From NCBI GenBank assembly GCA_033063855.1, contig CP093831.1, forward strand, positions 23,312,001 to 23,376,000: 64,000 nt of DNA. The letters run 5' to 3'. The stretch comes from Smittia aterrima. Lineage: Eukaryota > Arthropoda > Insecta > Diptera > Chironomidae. The position numbers and the translations under genes were made by a program. This document shows positions 9,330 through 18,949 of this stretch, piece after piece; within the stretch, counting starts at the first letter, position 1; each line of letters starts with the position of its first letter. Below the pieces are notes generated by a model that saw only the letters and a list, made by a program, of their open reading frames with translations, did not search any database and was not told the origin of the DNA.

Positions 9330-9427
9330 AAAGCTTTCTGTCATTCAAAAGATTAAAATAAATTGTTAAAAACTGATTTTATTTCTTTCATTCTTATCAT
9401 TCTAAATAATTTCAGGAGAGCAGAGCT

Positions 9428-9579
9428 GAAATAGTGAATAAAAAGTGAAGAAAGTGATGATCATGCAAGAGACTAACAGTTTAAAAGTTGAGTTAAACCG
9501 AACAGGGGTCTCCTGGCCTCGACGACCTATGATTGCTATGCCTGATCATCACTCTCTTCACTTTCACTTCACTATTTTC
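9428..9579. repeat. Imperfect inverted repeat inside the insertion
   Basis: The arm at 9428-9467 (GAAATAGTGAATAAAAAGTG ... GTGATGATCATGCA) is complementary, with a few mismatches, to 9539-9579 (TGCCTGATCATCAC ... CACTATTTTC). The loop of about 70 bases contains CAGGGGTCTCCTGG, loosely similar to the element's CAGTGGTCTGCC end. Possibly an internal rearranged terminus. Confidence 0.6.
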
Positions 9580-9761
9580 ACTCTACTCACCTGTTCGTTC
9601 CATCCGCTGATTGTTCTCTGCTTCTTGGTTCCATCCGTTGGTTCATCTCCGCTTCCTGGTCCTTCATCCGAGTCTATATGTACTTTGGGTGACATCCTGA
9701 GTCCTAAAAAGAAGAAAAAAACATTAAAATATTTCAAGTTTTAAATCAAGTTTTTACTTAC

Positions 9762-10180
9762 CTTCTGATCGTCCTGGAACTGCGCCTCCACTTCGCTCGC
9801 CTCACTCGATGATCCCTCTGCTCCTTTCGATGCTTGTCGATCCAGTCCGCTCCGCTTTTCCGCTGGTTTTCTTGATTTCCCGATGAGATTCTATTCGTTG
9901 AGACTCCAAATGTTGATGCTCCTCTAGACCTGAAAAGAAATGAAAAAAATTAGTTTAAAAACTTAGTTGGAAGATGATATTTACCACTTATCCTATTCTG
10001 CTGGTGTCGCTGATCCTCCACATCAACTTCTTTAAGCTTGACGACGCTTGGTTTCACCAATTCATTGAGTTTTCTTGTTTGTTTATATTTTTTCAAAGAA
10101 AAAATATTTATTTTATGTTTTTCGCGTTCCCGATCACTGTTGATGATTCTTTTATCACTTAAATCACTAATGCCAACTCC
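9762..10180 (-). CDS. Candidate spliced ORF inside the insertion
   Basis: On the minus strand an open frame (LSDKRIINSDREREKHKINI ...) reaches a donor AAGTGgtaaat, exon end 9985. It can join an acceptor TTTTCTTTTCAG at exon start 9929, continuing GLEEHQHLESQRIESHRE and stopping about 40 codons later; further GT-AG pairs follow (donor at 9761/9760). No ATG is visible in the first frame. Hydrophilic, basic and unrecognised. The GT-AG pairs with good polypyrimidine tracts are the only support for expression. Confidence 0.25.
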
Positions 10181-10757
10181 CAATATCGTTTTTAATCACT
10201 ACCGATCACTTTCAACGCGAATTTATAACAATTTAAGTCAATTTACTTTTTTTAGTTAAATTTTCACTGCGCAACTGAGCAAGCGAAATCGAACGGCAAG
10301 TTAAATCCTTTAGCTGTGGCAAATACGGCAGCCGAACGGCAAGTAATATCCGAAATTTCATGTTGACAAATCACTCAATTTAGTTAACTTAATTAAATAT
10401 TCCGATCCCGGCAAAAATCATGGAATGAGTTGATTAAATTTGTTTTCTCCTAAGATAAAAATATTGAAACTCCGTCGACCAGGAAGAAAGTTATTAACTT
10501 GTAAACTTTGAGAACAGTCAAAAAGTGTGTTTTTACGGCAAGTTAGGCAGACCACTGTAGTTCGAAAATAGAGTCCAATGATTATTCCGAAAGCATTTCG
10601 AAGTCGTAAAATAAAAGGAAACCTTTTGCTACCTTTTGTTTTATTTCGTTCTCAGCATTTAAAGAGGTAACATCAACTACTCGAAAAAAAAATTTATTCT
10701 GGAATTTTATCTTTTTAATTTTTTTTTCTTTTTAGATAAAACATAAAAGTAAAGATT

Positions 10758-12311
10758 ATGGAGAAAAGCCCACCACCGATCTGCGCTAAGGAAATGTCAA
10801 TGAAGCGGAAAATTTCCACTGAAGTTCCAATCGTTGATAGCAAGCCAGATAATGAAACAGAAATAGAACCATCAGAAGTTTCGAACGAGAAGCTCGACAA
10901 GAAAATCGTGAAATTATCTGAGTTAAGTAATATGGATCCTTTGAAATGTTTCTCGCGTTTTCTTGACATTCCTGAGATGATCTTCAAACATTTAAGCAGC
11001 AAAGACGCTTCAGAAGTCAGTCCAAGTTGGTACAATTTCATCGCTTCGTCGAAAGTTCTCATGAAGAAACTAAAAGTTGTTCTCGATCGTGATTTTGATT
11101 TCAACGGCGATGATTTGATTAAGATTGAAGACGGCAGCACAAATTACTACAGCTTCATCACTTCGTCGATTGAGCTTATGAAAATTAAAATCAATTTTCA
11201 TGATAAAAGTGCAAATCTGTTGGAAGATTTCAATTTGCTAAAGAACAGCTCGAGACTGTATCAAAACATTGAACTCCGACGAAGGGCTGGACATATAAAA
11301 AATGAATTTGACTTTAAGAGAGAAGTCGGCGATTACGTGACCAATTCAGAGCTTGATTTTTTTGATAGCAAGCCTTACGAATGGAAAAATGTTTCACTCC
11401 TAAATGTTTATTTCAAGAAAAAACTGCATTTGTGGAAATTACTCTCATCGATCCAATCATCAGTCGAAAGCATTACTGTTTGGGACTTTGGTGCCCTAAC
11501 ATTTGAAGATCCATATTCAGAGATTATAACCTTCGAGACTTTAAAGTTTCCAAAGCTGAAAAAACTTAGTTTGCATGGTACAGGCGAAGACAGCTTTATC
11601 GACACTTTGTCCACATTTTTTTTAAACTCTGTTGCTATCGAAGAACTTGAATTAATGGACAGTTACAATACAGTTGGCAAAGATGTTTTAACAAAAATGC
11701 TCGAAAACTTTGATAAACTGACTATTCTAGTTATTGATTGTTCAGGTATCATAAATCAATTATTCGAAGATGAATCATGGAGACAGTTTAAATTCAAGTT
11801 AAAGAGTTTGTCAGTAGATGCTATCAGACACCATGTTCTTTGCACCACCTTTCGGAACTTCCTTATGTCACAAAGCGATTATCTCGTAAAATTGTCGATC
11901 TTTGAGGAAGAAGTAGAAGAAGACATAGAACCCTTCGACGTATCTATGTATCAATCTACCATCGACGTGATTATGAGAATGCCAAATCTGAAGAGTCTTT
12001 CACTCAGGGATTCTAAAGCATTTTCCGTATACAAAGTTGCAACTACTAAATCAACTTCAATTATTGCGCTGGCTCTGCTCAGCTCAGATCAGCTGATTTT
12101 GAATAGCGCTGTCAGCTTAAAATTTTTACTAGATTTAATGCCAAAAGTAAAAAAAATTTCGCTCTATTCAATCGATGAAGAAAAATTGAAAGTGTTAAAA
12201 TCATTGGATAGAAAGTTTGAAAAATTGACAGTTAGTAGATTAGATGGAGTCAAGATCGAAGAAGTGCAAGAAAGCATGACCGAGAATTGTGTTGTCAAAA
12301 CATATCGCTAA
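10758..12311 (+). CDS. F-box protein with C-terminal leucine-rich region
   Basis: 517 residues in one exon. After a charged N-terminal tail of about 60 residues, an F-box-like motif spans residues 67-100 (FLDIPEMIFKHLSSKDASEV, then SPSWYNFIAS); the final SWY..I fits the family signature. The rest contains irregular leucine-rich segments (FPKLKKLSLHG, AIEELELMDS, MPNLKSLSLRDS, MPKVKKISLYS). Such proteins usually act as substrate receptors of SCF ubiquitin ligases in cytosol or nucleus; the substrate is unknown. The starting ATG follows an AT-rich leader. AATAAA is at 12353-12358. Its 3' end converges on CLIP protease A about 130 bases away. Fragments of this locus occur at 6711-6780 and 7515-7563. 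Confidence 0.8.
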   Translation: MEKSPPPICAKEMSMKRKISTEVPIVDSKPDNETEIEPSEVSNEKLDKKIVKLSELSNMDPLKCFSRFLDIPEMIFKHLSSKDASEVSPSWYNFIASSKVLMKKLKVVLDRDFDFNGDDLIKIEDGSTNYYSFITSSIELMKIKINFHDKSANLLEDFNLLKNSSRLYQNIELRRRAGHIKNEFDFKREVGDYVTNSELDFFDSKPYEWKNVSLLNVYFKKKLHLWKLLSSIQSSVESITVWDFGALTFEDPYSEIITFETLKFPKLKKLSLHGTGEDSFIDTLSTFFLNSVAIEELELMDSYNTVGKDVLTKMLENFDKLTILVIDCSGIINQLFEDESWRQFKFKLKSLSVDAIRHHVLCTTFRNFLMSQSDYLVKLSIFEEEVEEDIEPFDVSMYQSTIDVIMRMPNLKSLSLRDSKAFSVYKVATTKSTSIIALALLSSDQLILNSAVSLKFLLDLMPKVKKISLYSIDEEKLKVLKSLDRKFEKLTVSRLDGVKIEEVQESMTENCVVKTYR

Positions 12312-12440
12312 AGATTCTTTAGTAAAGAAGATCCTGCCAATTTAAACTTATAAATAAAAATCTTCTAAATATTTTCAAAAGCAAATAAAATAATTTTTTC
12401 TGACCACTTTATTTTATTTAATTTTTTTTCAAAAATTGAA

Positions 12441-13923
12441 TCAATTTGAATGATGATTACCCCAAACTCTCGCCTCGATCCAATCAAGGTAGGACGACAC
12501 TCTCGTGTAGACGGTTGGTGAATTATCATCATGTTTACAAGGGAGACCAAACGAAGCTATTCCGATGATGTGAAACAAACAAATGTTTGATGGCGTTGCA
12601 ATCTGAATTGGTCCTCCAGAATCTGAAAAATTATTTGGTAAAAAGATTTTTGATACAATTTAGTTTTAATGTTACTATGTGTGCATAAGTCTTTAAGTTC
12701 TTCGGGAACTCCGGCGCACATTTGACTATCAACGATTCCTTGATCAAGACTCGATCTTTCAAAGAAAGTATTACATTGAGTGTTGTTTACGATGTCAAGT
12801 GTAATTCTTGTCATTTCGTCAGATTTTTCTGTCATCATCTTATCAGCTTCTGTGCTTCCATAACCGGTTGCGATAGTCTTCGTGTAATTGATGTTTGGCG
12901 TTTGCCAAAGACAAGCTGGACGAATAAATTTTGTAAACCTGGGTACGAAAGGAAAAACCAATTCTTTTTCTGATAATCAACAAAATAAAACACAAGCTCA
13001 CTCGACGTTTCGCGATAATCGAATCAACGCAATGTCAAAGTACTTTGTTTTTCTCTTAAATTCTTCATGTGAAATGAACTCAGCAACCGGAACATCAAGT
13101 TCTGAGAGTCCATCTACTTTGCTATTTATATTCTGATCACCAAGACGGACAATCGTCGGTGGTTTTCCATCTTTAAAATTAGAAAAGGTTTGTCAAGAAT
13201 ATTTTTTCTTTATCTTAATTTACCTTTTCTACAATGAGCAGAAGTCAACACAAAATTTTCTGAGATTAGACAACCAACACACAGAAAAGCAATTGGTTCA
13301 TCAGGTTCTTCCCACCCGAGAGCTGCCATGTGAGGAAACTCTCCGTTCCTGGCATTTTCAAAGCTAACATTTAAAGGATTTTGATATTCGCAGTTCGATG
13401 TCGTGATTGAAGGCATATCGATCGGAAAAGTTCTCTCAATTGTCAATTCGCCGTATTCTTCGCATTCTAACAAAATAAATAAATGAAACTGTGGTTTTCG
13501 TTAAACTGTAAAGTTAACTTACTTAACTCGCTGATGCGTTTTGAGCTGATTGAGAGAGTTGCTTGAGTTTCTATTGGACAACAAACAACTGGAGCGCCAC
13601 CAAGTTCAGCGCAGATTGTTGGCGATATTCCACGATTATAATCATCTCGAGCTTTTCTGCATTTTCTGAAATGTTTGCAAACACCAGGACTGCGATCATG
13701 TTTTGTCACACACGAGTCGCCCTCTGCAATTATAAAAAAAAATGTCAGACAAACTTATTCAGAAACAAAAATAATAAAAGATTTAATGAAAAGGGGATTA
13801 AAATTGTTTTCACTTTCTATCACATTTATTGAATTCTAAGAACTGATTAATAAATTTACCAAGCTCTCCTCGAACGCCAAGCACAAACAACAAGATTAAA
13901 AGAGACTTCGTTTTAATAATCAT
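12441..13923 (-). CDS. CLIP-domain serine protease homologue A, probable pseudo-protease
   Basis: Six exons in transcript order: 13923-13860, 13723-13523, 13466-13224, 13170-13002, 12938-12676, 12622-12441; 373 residues, in frame. Signal peptide (SLLILLFVLGVRG), then a six-cysteine CLIP domain (GDSCVTKHD ... VVCCP), a short linker and an S1 domain. His (TSAHC), Asp (YFDIALIRL) and Ser (SGGP) are all present. However, the activation site PLIVGG of its relatives is PLNVSF, the GDSGGP region reads THNSGGP (Gly193 to His, Asp194 to Asn), and CGGS is CVGC. The free N-terminus and Asp194 that form the activating salt bridge are both gone, as is the oxyanion glycine, so I infer a non-catalytic cofactor or decoy. 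Asp189 remains. Expressed, if at all, as a secreted haemolymph protein. Confidence 0.85.
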
Positions 13924-13949
13924 CTTCACTTTTGGACAACTCAAAGACT

Positions 13950-13998
13950 ACTGATCTTTTTTCGGGTCTTAGTAAGACCGTCTTACTCTCACTTATCA
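13950..13998 (-). promoter_or_regulatory. Core promoter of CLIP gene A
   Basis: The initiator TCAGT (complement of 13950-13954) lies about 30 bases before the ATG, with TGATAAG (complement of 13992-13998), a GATA-factor site, upstream. Between them is a perfect palindrome GGTCTTAGTAAGACC at about 13965-13979 that is absent from genes B-D. Confidence 0.6.
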
Positions 13999-14282
13999 AT
14001 TCCAATTTGCTCAATAAGTGTTCGCAAATCCGTCAGATGTGTGTAAGAGGCATTTGGGTGAAATCATTTCTTGCTTATCATTTGAAAATATGAATTCTTG
14101 AATTTAAATGCGGATTTGTTTCTCTCCGTGAAATGACTAATGCGAAAGCTTTTAATGAATCTTCGAGTGAAGGGTTTTCACATGTAAAACGTTTCGTAAC
14201 GGTTTGCGATGTAAAAAAATCATATGGATTGTAAAACTTAAGATCGCGGCGATAGTTTTATCTGTGGAGATCAATTTAATTT

Positions 14283-14390
14283 TCTATATAATATATAATA
14301 TATATTATTTAATATATAATATATATTATTTAATATATAATATATATTATAAAATATATAATATATATTATATCGCAATATATTATTTGC
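14283..14390. repeat. AT-dinucleotide tandem repeat
   Basis: Repeated units of about 25 bases (AATATATAATATATATTATT) lie between the A and B duplication blocks, with a frame that gives meaningless Tyr/Ile runs. Such tracts often mark slippage or recombination junctions. Confidence 0.9.
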
Positions 14391-14490
14391 AAAAAAATCT
14401 TCTAAACAAAAATCTTCTAAATCTTTTCAAAAGCAAATAACTATTTTTTCTGATCACTTTATTTTATTTAAATTTCTTTCAAACATAGAA

Positions 14491-16009
14491 TCAATTTGAA
14501 TGATGATTACCCCAAACTCTTTCCTCAATCCAATCAAGGTAGGACGACACTCTCGTGTAGACGGTTGGTGAATTATTATCATGTTTACAACGGAGACCAA
14601 ACGAAGCTATTCCGATTATGTGAAACAGACAAATGTTTGATGGCGTTGCAACCTGAATTGGTCCTCCAGAATCTGAAAGAATTATTTAGTAAAAAGATTT
14701 TTGCTGTAATTTAGTTTTAATGTTACTATGTGTGCATAAGTCTTTAAGTTCTTTGGGAACTCCTGCGCACATTTGATTATCAACGATTCCACGATCAAGC
14801 TCCAACATTTCTTTGAAATGTTGTTTACATTGAGTGTTGTTTATGATGTCAAGTGTAATTCTTGTCAGTTCGTCAGAATTTTCTGTTTTTAACGTATCAG
14901 CTTCTGTTTTTCCATAACCGGTTGCGATAGTCTTTGTGTAGTTGATATTTGACGTTTGCCACAGGCAAGCTGGACGAATAAATTTCGTGAAGCTGGTAAG
15001 AGAAATTGATACTTTAATATTTTCTTTAAGGATTAAATCTAAAACTTACTCGACGTTTCGCGATAATCGAATCAACGCAATGTCAAAGTACTTTGATTTT
15101 CTCTTAAATTCTTCATGTGAAATGAACTCAGCAACCGGAACATCAAGCTCTGTGAGTCCATCTGATTTGCTATTTATGTTCTGAGCGCCGAGACGAACAA
15201 TCGTTGGCGGTGATCCACCTTTCAAATTAGAAAATGTTTGTCAAGGATTTTTTTTTTCTTCATATAAATTTACCTTTTTTACAATGAGCAGCAGTCAACA
15301 CAAAATTCTCTGATATTAGAGAACCAACACACAGAAAAGCAATTGGTTCAGCAGGTTCTTCCCATCCAATAGCTGCCATGTGTGGAAACTCTCCGTTCTT
15401 GGCCTTTTTAAAGCTAACGTTTAAATGATTTTCATATTCGCAGTTCGATGTCGTGATCGAAGGCAAATTAGGCGAAAAAGTTCTCTCAATTGTCAACTCG
15501 GCGTATTCTTCGCATTCTAACAAAATAAATAAATAAGTGACTACCTTGGTTTTCGTTAAACTGTGAAGTTTATTTACTTAACTCGCTGATGCGTTTTGAG
15601 CTGATTGAGAGAGTGGCTTCAGTTTCTATTGGACAACAAATAACTGGAGCTCCACCAAAGTCAGCGCAGATTGTTAGTGATATTCCACGATTATAATCAG
15701 CTCGAGCTTTTCTGCATTTTCTAAAATGTTTGCAAATACCAGGACTGCGATCATGTTTTGTCAAGCACGAGTCGCCCTCTGCAATTATTTAAAAAAAAAG
15801 TTAATGAAACAAATTTATTCAGAAATAAAATATTTAAAAGATTTAATGGGAAAACCTTTTTAAAAGTAATTGTTACATAAACAGCAAAATTGTTTTCACT
15901 TTCAATCGCATTTATTTTATTCTAAGAACTGATTAATAAATTTACCAAGCTCTCCTCGAACGTTAAGCACAAATAACAAGATTATTAGAGACTTCTTTTT
16001 AATATTCAT
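14491..16009 (-). CDS. CLIP-domain serine protease homologue B, probable pseudo-protease
   Basis: Six exons in transcript order: 16009-15946, 15778-15578, 15516-15274, 15218-15050, 14992-14727, 14672-14491; 374 residues, in frame, one residue longer than A. Signal peptide, CLIP domain (GDSCLTKHD ... VICCP) and S1 domain as in A. The triad is nominally kept (TAAHC, YFDIALIRL, SGGP). The same three lesions are present: HLNVSF replaces the activation motif LIVGG, and THN replaces KGD before SGGP. CGGS is CVGS. Sharing these lesions with A means they arose before the A/B duplication and were kept open since, which argues for a selected non-enzymatic role rather than decay. Confidence 0.85.
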
Positions 16010-16035
16010 CTTTACTACCGTGCAACTCGAAGACA

Positions 16036-16070
16036 ACTGATCTTTTCTTGATCTTTATACCCAGTTATCA
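16036..16070 (-). promoter_or_regulatory. Core promoter of CLIP gene B
   Basis: TCAGT (complement of 16036-16040) starts the transcript, TGATAAC (complement of 16064-16070) is a GATA-type site, and a TATAAAG lies between them (complement of 16053-16059), about 20 bases before the initiator. Confidence 0.55.
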
Positions 16071-16330
16071 ATTCAAATTTGCTAATTTGATATCTCAATA
16101 AGTGTTGAAGTATTTGGGTTTTTTTTTTGAAATGATTTTTTGCTTATCAATGGAAATTATGAATTCGTGAAATTAAAAGCGAATTTGTATCTATCTGTGA
16201 AACGAATTATTTTGACTACAGCCGTTCTTTGCTTATTTTCGGGAAATACATTCTTCTTTTGAAAAATATTCAAATTTTTATGAATTGTTAAACTTAAGAT
16301 CGCGGCGATAATTTTATTTGTTTTATTCAT

Positions 16331-16504
16331 ATGAAACACCAAGAACAAGTAACAAAGCTCATTAAACTGAAAAGAAATTTAGAAATCTCTGAAAAAATAA
16401 CGAAAGGGACCGAACTGAAATCAGTTAAATCTTTAATTAAATTAAAGAAAAAAGAACAAAAATTACAAATTGATATGAAAAATTTATTTTATTTTGTTTA
16501 TTAA
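16331..16504 (+). pseudogene. Lysine-rich 57-codon ORF, relic
   Basis: ATG to TAA, reading MKHQEQVTKLIKLKRNLEIS and later SLIKLKKKEQKLQID. It is amphipathic and coil-like, similar in composition to the ORF at 9096-9329 but not clearly homologous. It follows an AGCCGTTCTTTGCTTATTTT motif (16220-16239) that also precedes the 9096 ORF. Probably a fragment of a dispersed element. Confidence 0.25.
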
Positions 16505-16673
16505 TTTTACTTAAAATATTTGATTAGACGCGTTCAGCTAAATATGAACATTTAAATTTTTGGTTAAAAATTGATCAATTCCAATGAGCAGTTTATTGTA
16601 AACAAAGGATTGGTTTTGCGATGAACCAAATGTCTATTTGATGATGAAGTTTCATCGTCAACCAAGGAACGGT

Positions 16674-18845
16674 CTACGAGCAATTAAAAATATCACAAAT
16701 TGAAACACAAAGCGATTTGATATGTCCAGAAAGATCAGAAAAAGATATTCCATAAATATCTGCCTTCTCGTATCTCTCGTCAATGCAAGTGTTGTTTGAG
16801 AAGTCGATGACTTTGGAATTTCTCAGAAGACGGAGCATTTTCGCTTCAATCATTTCGAGTAGGTTGCCATTGATTCGTAACTCTACGATTGAGCCTTTGG
16901 TCGGCAAGAGGTCAGCGGTGAACTGTTTGATGCGATTTAATGAGAGAATCAATTTCTTTAAGTTCTCCAAGTAACAAAATATTTTCGATGGCAACGAGAC
17001 AATTTCGTTGGATGACAAATCAAGCACTTCAAGTTCAGTCAGTTCTTCGAATGTTCCTTTTTCTATCGATGAAAAATTGTTTCCGGTGATCTCAATCTTC
17101 TTCAATCGATTGAGCCCTGGGAAATCCTTTCTGCGCAAAGAAATTAACTTTGAATTTTTGATGACGATGATTTGGAGATTGGGAAACATTTTTGAGAGTT
17201 TCGAAGGAATAAAATTCATTAATTGATCGACGACTTCGAGAGATGAAATATCCGAGTCTTTGTAGCTGATAATGTCATCGTCTTTTTCTATTTGTTCTTC
17301 TGTTTCCTTTCCGCAGTTGAGCTGAACAGACAAAACGCATTTTCCAATTATCGATTTTTCAATCATCTCCTTTGTTGTTTCTGGGAAACTGATGTCGATG
17401 CAGTCATTGTTTGTTAGATCTGCCTTTTCGATTGATTTAAGTGAATGTAGCAGGTTGCTGCTAATTAACTTCAATTTGTTTCCACTAAGATTTAAGAGTT
17501 GAAGATTCGTGAGAGATCTAAATGTTGCTGCTCTGAGTTTTTCGATTCGGTTCATTGACAAGTCAAGTTCCTTCAATGTCCCAACTGCCGCTAATGCTTT
17601 CCACGAAATCTCATGAATTTTGTTTCCCTTAAGGATCAAAGTTTGTAGATTCATAAATCCAGTCAAACATGAGTTCTCGATGCTGAAGAGTCCCGAGTAG
17701 GTCACATTCAGATCATTGAGATTAAAGAACATTTGACCCAAGTTCATTGGCAGGAAGAAAGTTTGTTGATTTGAAATTGTTAGCGATTTTATTTCTCTTG
17801 AGTCTGACATTCCATTGGCGAACTTTTCAATTCTTGTGTTATCAAATTGAACTTTGAAGTCATTGACCATACAAAATGTTTTTTCGCTAGATTTGCATTT
17901 CAATTCAATTTTTTCTTCTTTATCAAATCTGTTGATAACGTCTTTCGACCCACACGACTGAAGAGCATCAGATGACATCAAAAATTTTGTTGCCGTATTT
18001 AAGTTTCCATCGGAGGAGGCGAATAATTCGTTAACTGTTTCGGATTCAGTCGTCTCTGTTATGTTTGTAGCCATTGCTTCTTTTTGCCGTTTCAATTCTA
18101 CAATTTCTTTTTCTTTGTTTGATAAAGATTTTTCAATCATGATCACCTTTGACTGATACGATTTCTTCATTGAGCTTCCGCAATTAGAAATAACTTCGTC
18201 ATTGAACAATTTAAAGTCTGAAATGTCTTGCGGGAATATTTTGTCGATGCAAATGTTTCCACTGAAGACAATCAAATTCAATGTTGATGGTAGTTCTGTT
18301 TCAATTCTGCTTAGTTTATCGTTATTCATCACCCATAATTTTTCTAATTTTGAATTTTCCACGAACAAATCTGCAGGCAAGGCAATGAGTTTGTTATTCC
18401 TTTGAATAATAAGTTCCTTCAATTCAGTTAAATCCACGAAAAGATCTTCTGGCAATGTCGTAAGATCAGAGTAAGTGACTAAAACTTCCTGCACTTTCTT
18501 GCAGTTTGTGAATACATCGCGATGGATCCAAATAATTCTGATGCCCCATATATCGTAACGTTTTATATTTTTAAAGAAATTGCATACTTTTGTAGGAACT
18601 CGTTCTGTCTCAGCTTCTTCATGAATCCGAAACATTTCGATGTCATCATTTGTTTTGACTTGAGGATTGTAATTGAAATCGATCGACACTTCTGTGACTT
18701 CAATATCATTTTCGGGAACTTTAAGAGTGTCAACACTGCAATATTCCAATCCTCTCTGTTGTCCTAATCCACATTGCAGACGAACGCTCTCGACGGATCC
18801 GTTTAAGAAAAAGGCGATCAGCAAATATTTTAAAAGCACTTTCAT
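16674..18845 (-). CDS. Secreted leucine-rich-repeat protein with three capped modules
   Basis: 723 residues in one exon, counting from the ATG at 18845; an upstream in-frame ATG would add 28 residues ahead of the signal peptide, so the inner start (MKVLLKYLLIAFFLNG) is preferred. TCAGT at the complement of 18874-18878 gives a leader of about 31 bases. The body has three LRR modules, each opening with a cysteine-containing strand (RLQCGLGQQ, ELKCKSSEK, QLNCGKETE) and closing with a cap N-x-CID followed by a terminal Cys. Typical repeats include LKELDLSMNRIEKL, LQLLNLSGNKL and LEVLDLSSNEI. A charged KEKEIVELKRQKEAM segment separates modules 1 and 2. There is no transmembrane helix. It sits between CLIP genes B and C on the same strand. 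Recognition or scaffold function is inference. Confidence 0.82.
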   Translation of the reverse strand: MKVLLKYLLIAFFLNGSVESVRLQCGLGQQRGLEYCSVDTLKVPENDIEVTEVSIDFNYNPQVKTNDDIEMFRIHEEAETERVPTKVCNFFKNIKRYDIWGIRIIWIHRDVFTNCKKVQEVLVTYSDLTTLPEDLFVDLTELKELIIQRNNKLIALPADLFVENSKLEKLWVMNNDKLSRIETELPSTLNLIVFSGNICIDKIFPQDISDFKLFNDEVISNCGSSMKKSYQSKVIMIEKSLSNKEKEIVELKRQKEAMATNITETTESETVNELFASSDGNLNTATKFLMSSDALQSCGSKDVINRFDKEEKIELKCKSSEKTFCMVNDFKVQFDNTRIEKFANGMSDSREIKSLTISNQQTFFLPMNLGQMFFNLNDLNVTYSGLFSIENSCLTGFMNLQTLILKGNKIHEISWKALAAVGTLKELDLSMNRIEKLRAATFRSLTNLQLLNLSGNKLKLISSNLLHSLKSIEKADLTNNDCIDISFPETTKEMIEKSIIGKCVLSVQLNCGKETEEQIEKDDDIISYKDSDISSLEVVDQLMNFIPSKLSKMFPNLQIIVIKNSKLISLRRKDFPGLNRLKKIEITGNNFSSIEKGTFEELTELEVLDLSSNEIVSLPSKIFCYLENLKKLILSLNRIKQFTADLLPTKGSIVELRINGNLLEMIEAKMLRLLRNSKVIDFSNNTCIDERYEKADIYGISFSDLSGHIKSLCVSICDIFNCS

Positions 18846-18949
18846 GTCTTTTCTTATTAAATGTTCAGAGTATACTGAAGCTGCAGTTCGAATTAATAAT
18901 AATAACTCCCGATTTGTTATCGCAAAATGCAACCTTTGATCTTAATTAA

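Larger units (their letters stand above)
9110..10566. mobile_element. Probable transposon-derived insertion (about 1.45 kb)
   Basis: In unit 1 the lectin 3' flank runs straight into the F-box 5' flank; in unit 2 this segment separates them. The right end reads GGCAGACCACTG followed by TA, the complement of TACAGTGGTCTGCC, which resembles the ends of Tc1/mariner-type elements that target TA. Subterminal ACGGCAAGT(T)A motifs occur at 10294, 10336 and 10535. No matching terminal repeat is seen at the left end, and no transposase was recognised, so the element is truncated, composite or non-autonomous. Confidence 0.5.
12362..14265 (-). repeat. Segmental duplication, CLIP gene A copy
   Basis: It matches 14411-16310 from the 3' flank (CTTCTAAAT, CAAAAGCAAATAA) through the whole protease gene to an upstream AAACTTAAGATCGCGGCGATA block. 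The two ends are separated by an AT-dinucleotide repeat. Genes A and B are therefore a block duplication at an offset of about 2.05 kb. Confidence 0.8.
14411..16310 (-). repeat. Segmental duplication, CLIP gene B copy
   Basis: Partner of 12362-14265; see that entry. The upstream ends share AAACTTAAGATCGCGGCGATA (about 14239 and 16287) and the 3' ends share CAAAAGCAAATAA. Confidence 0.8.

Noticed and set aside
14204..14440. 78-codon frame through the AT repeat
   Set aside because: It is a simple-repeat translation (Tyr/Ile/Asn runs), not a gene.
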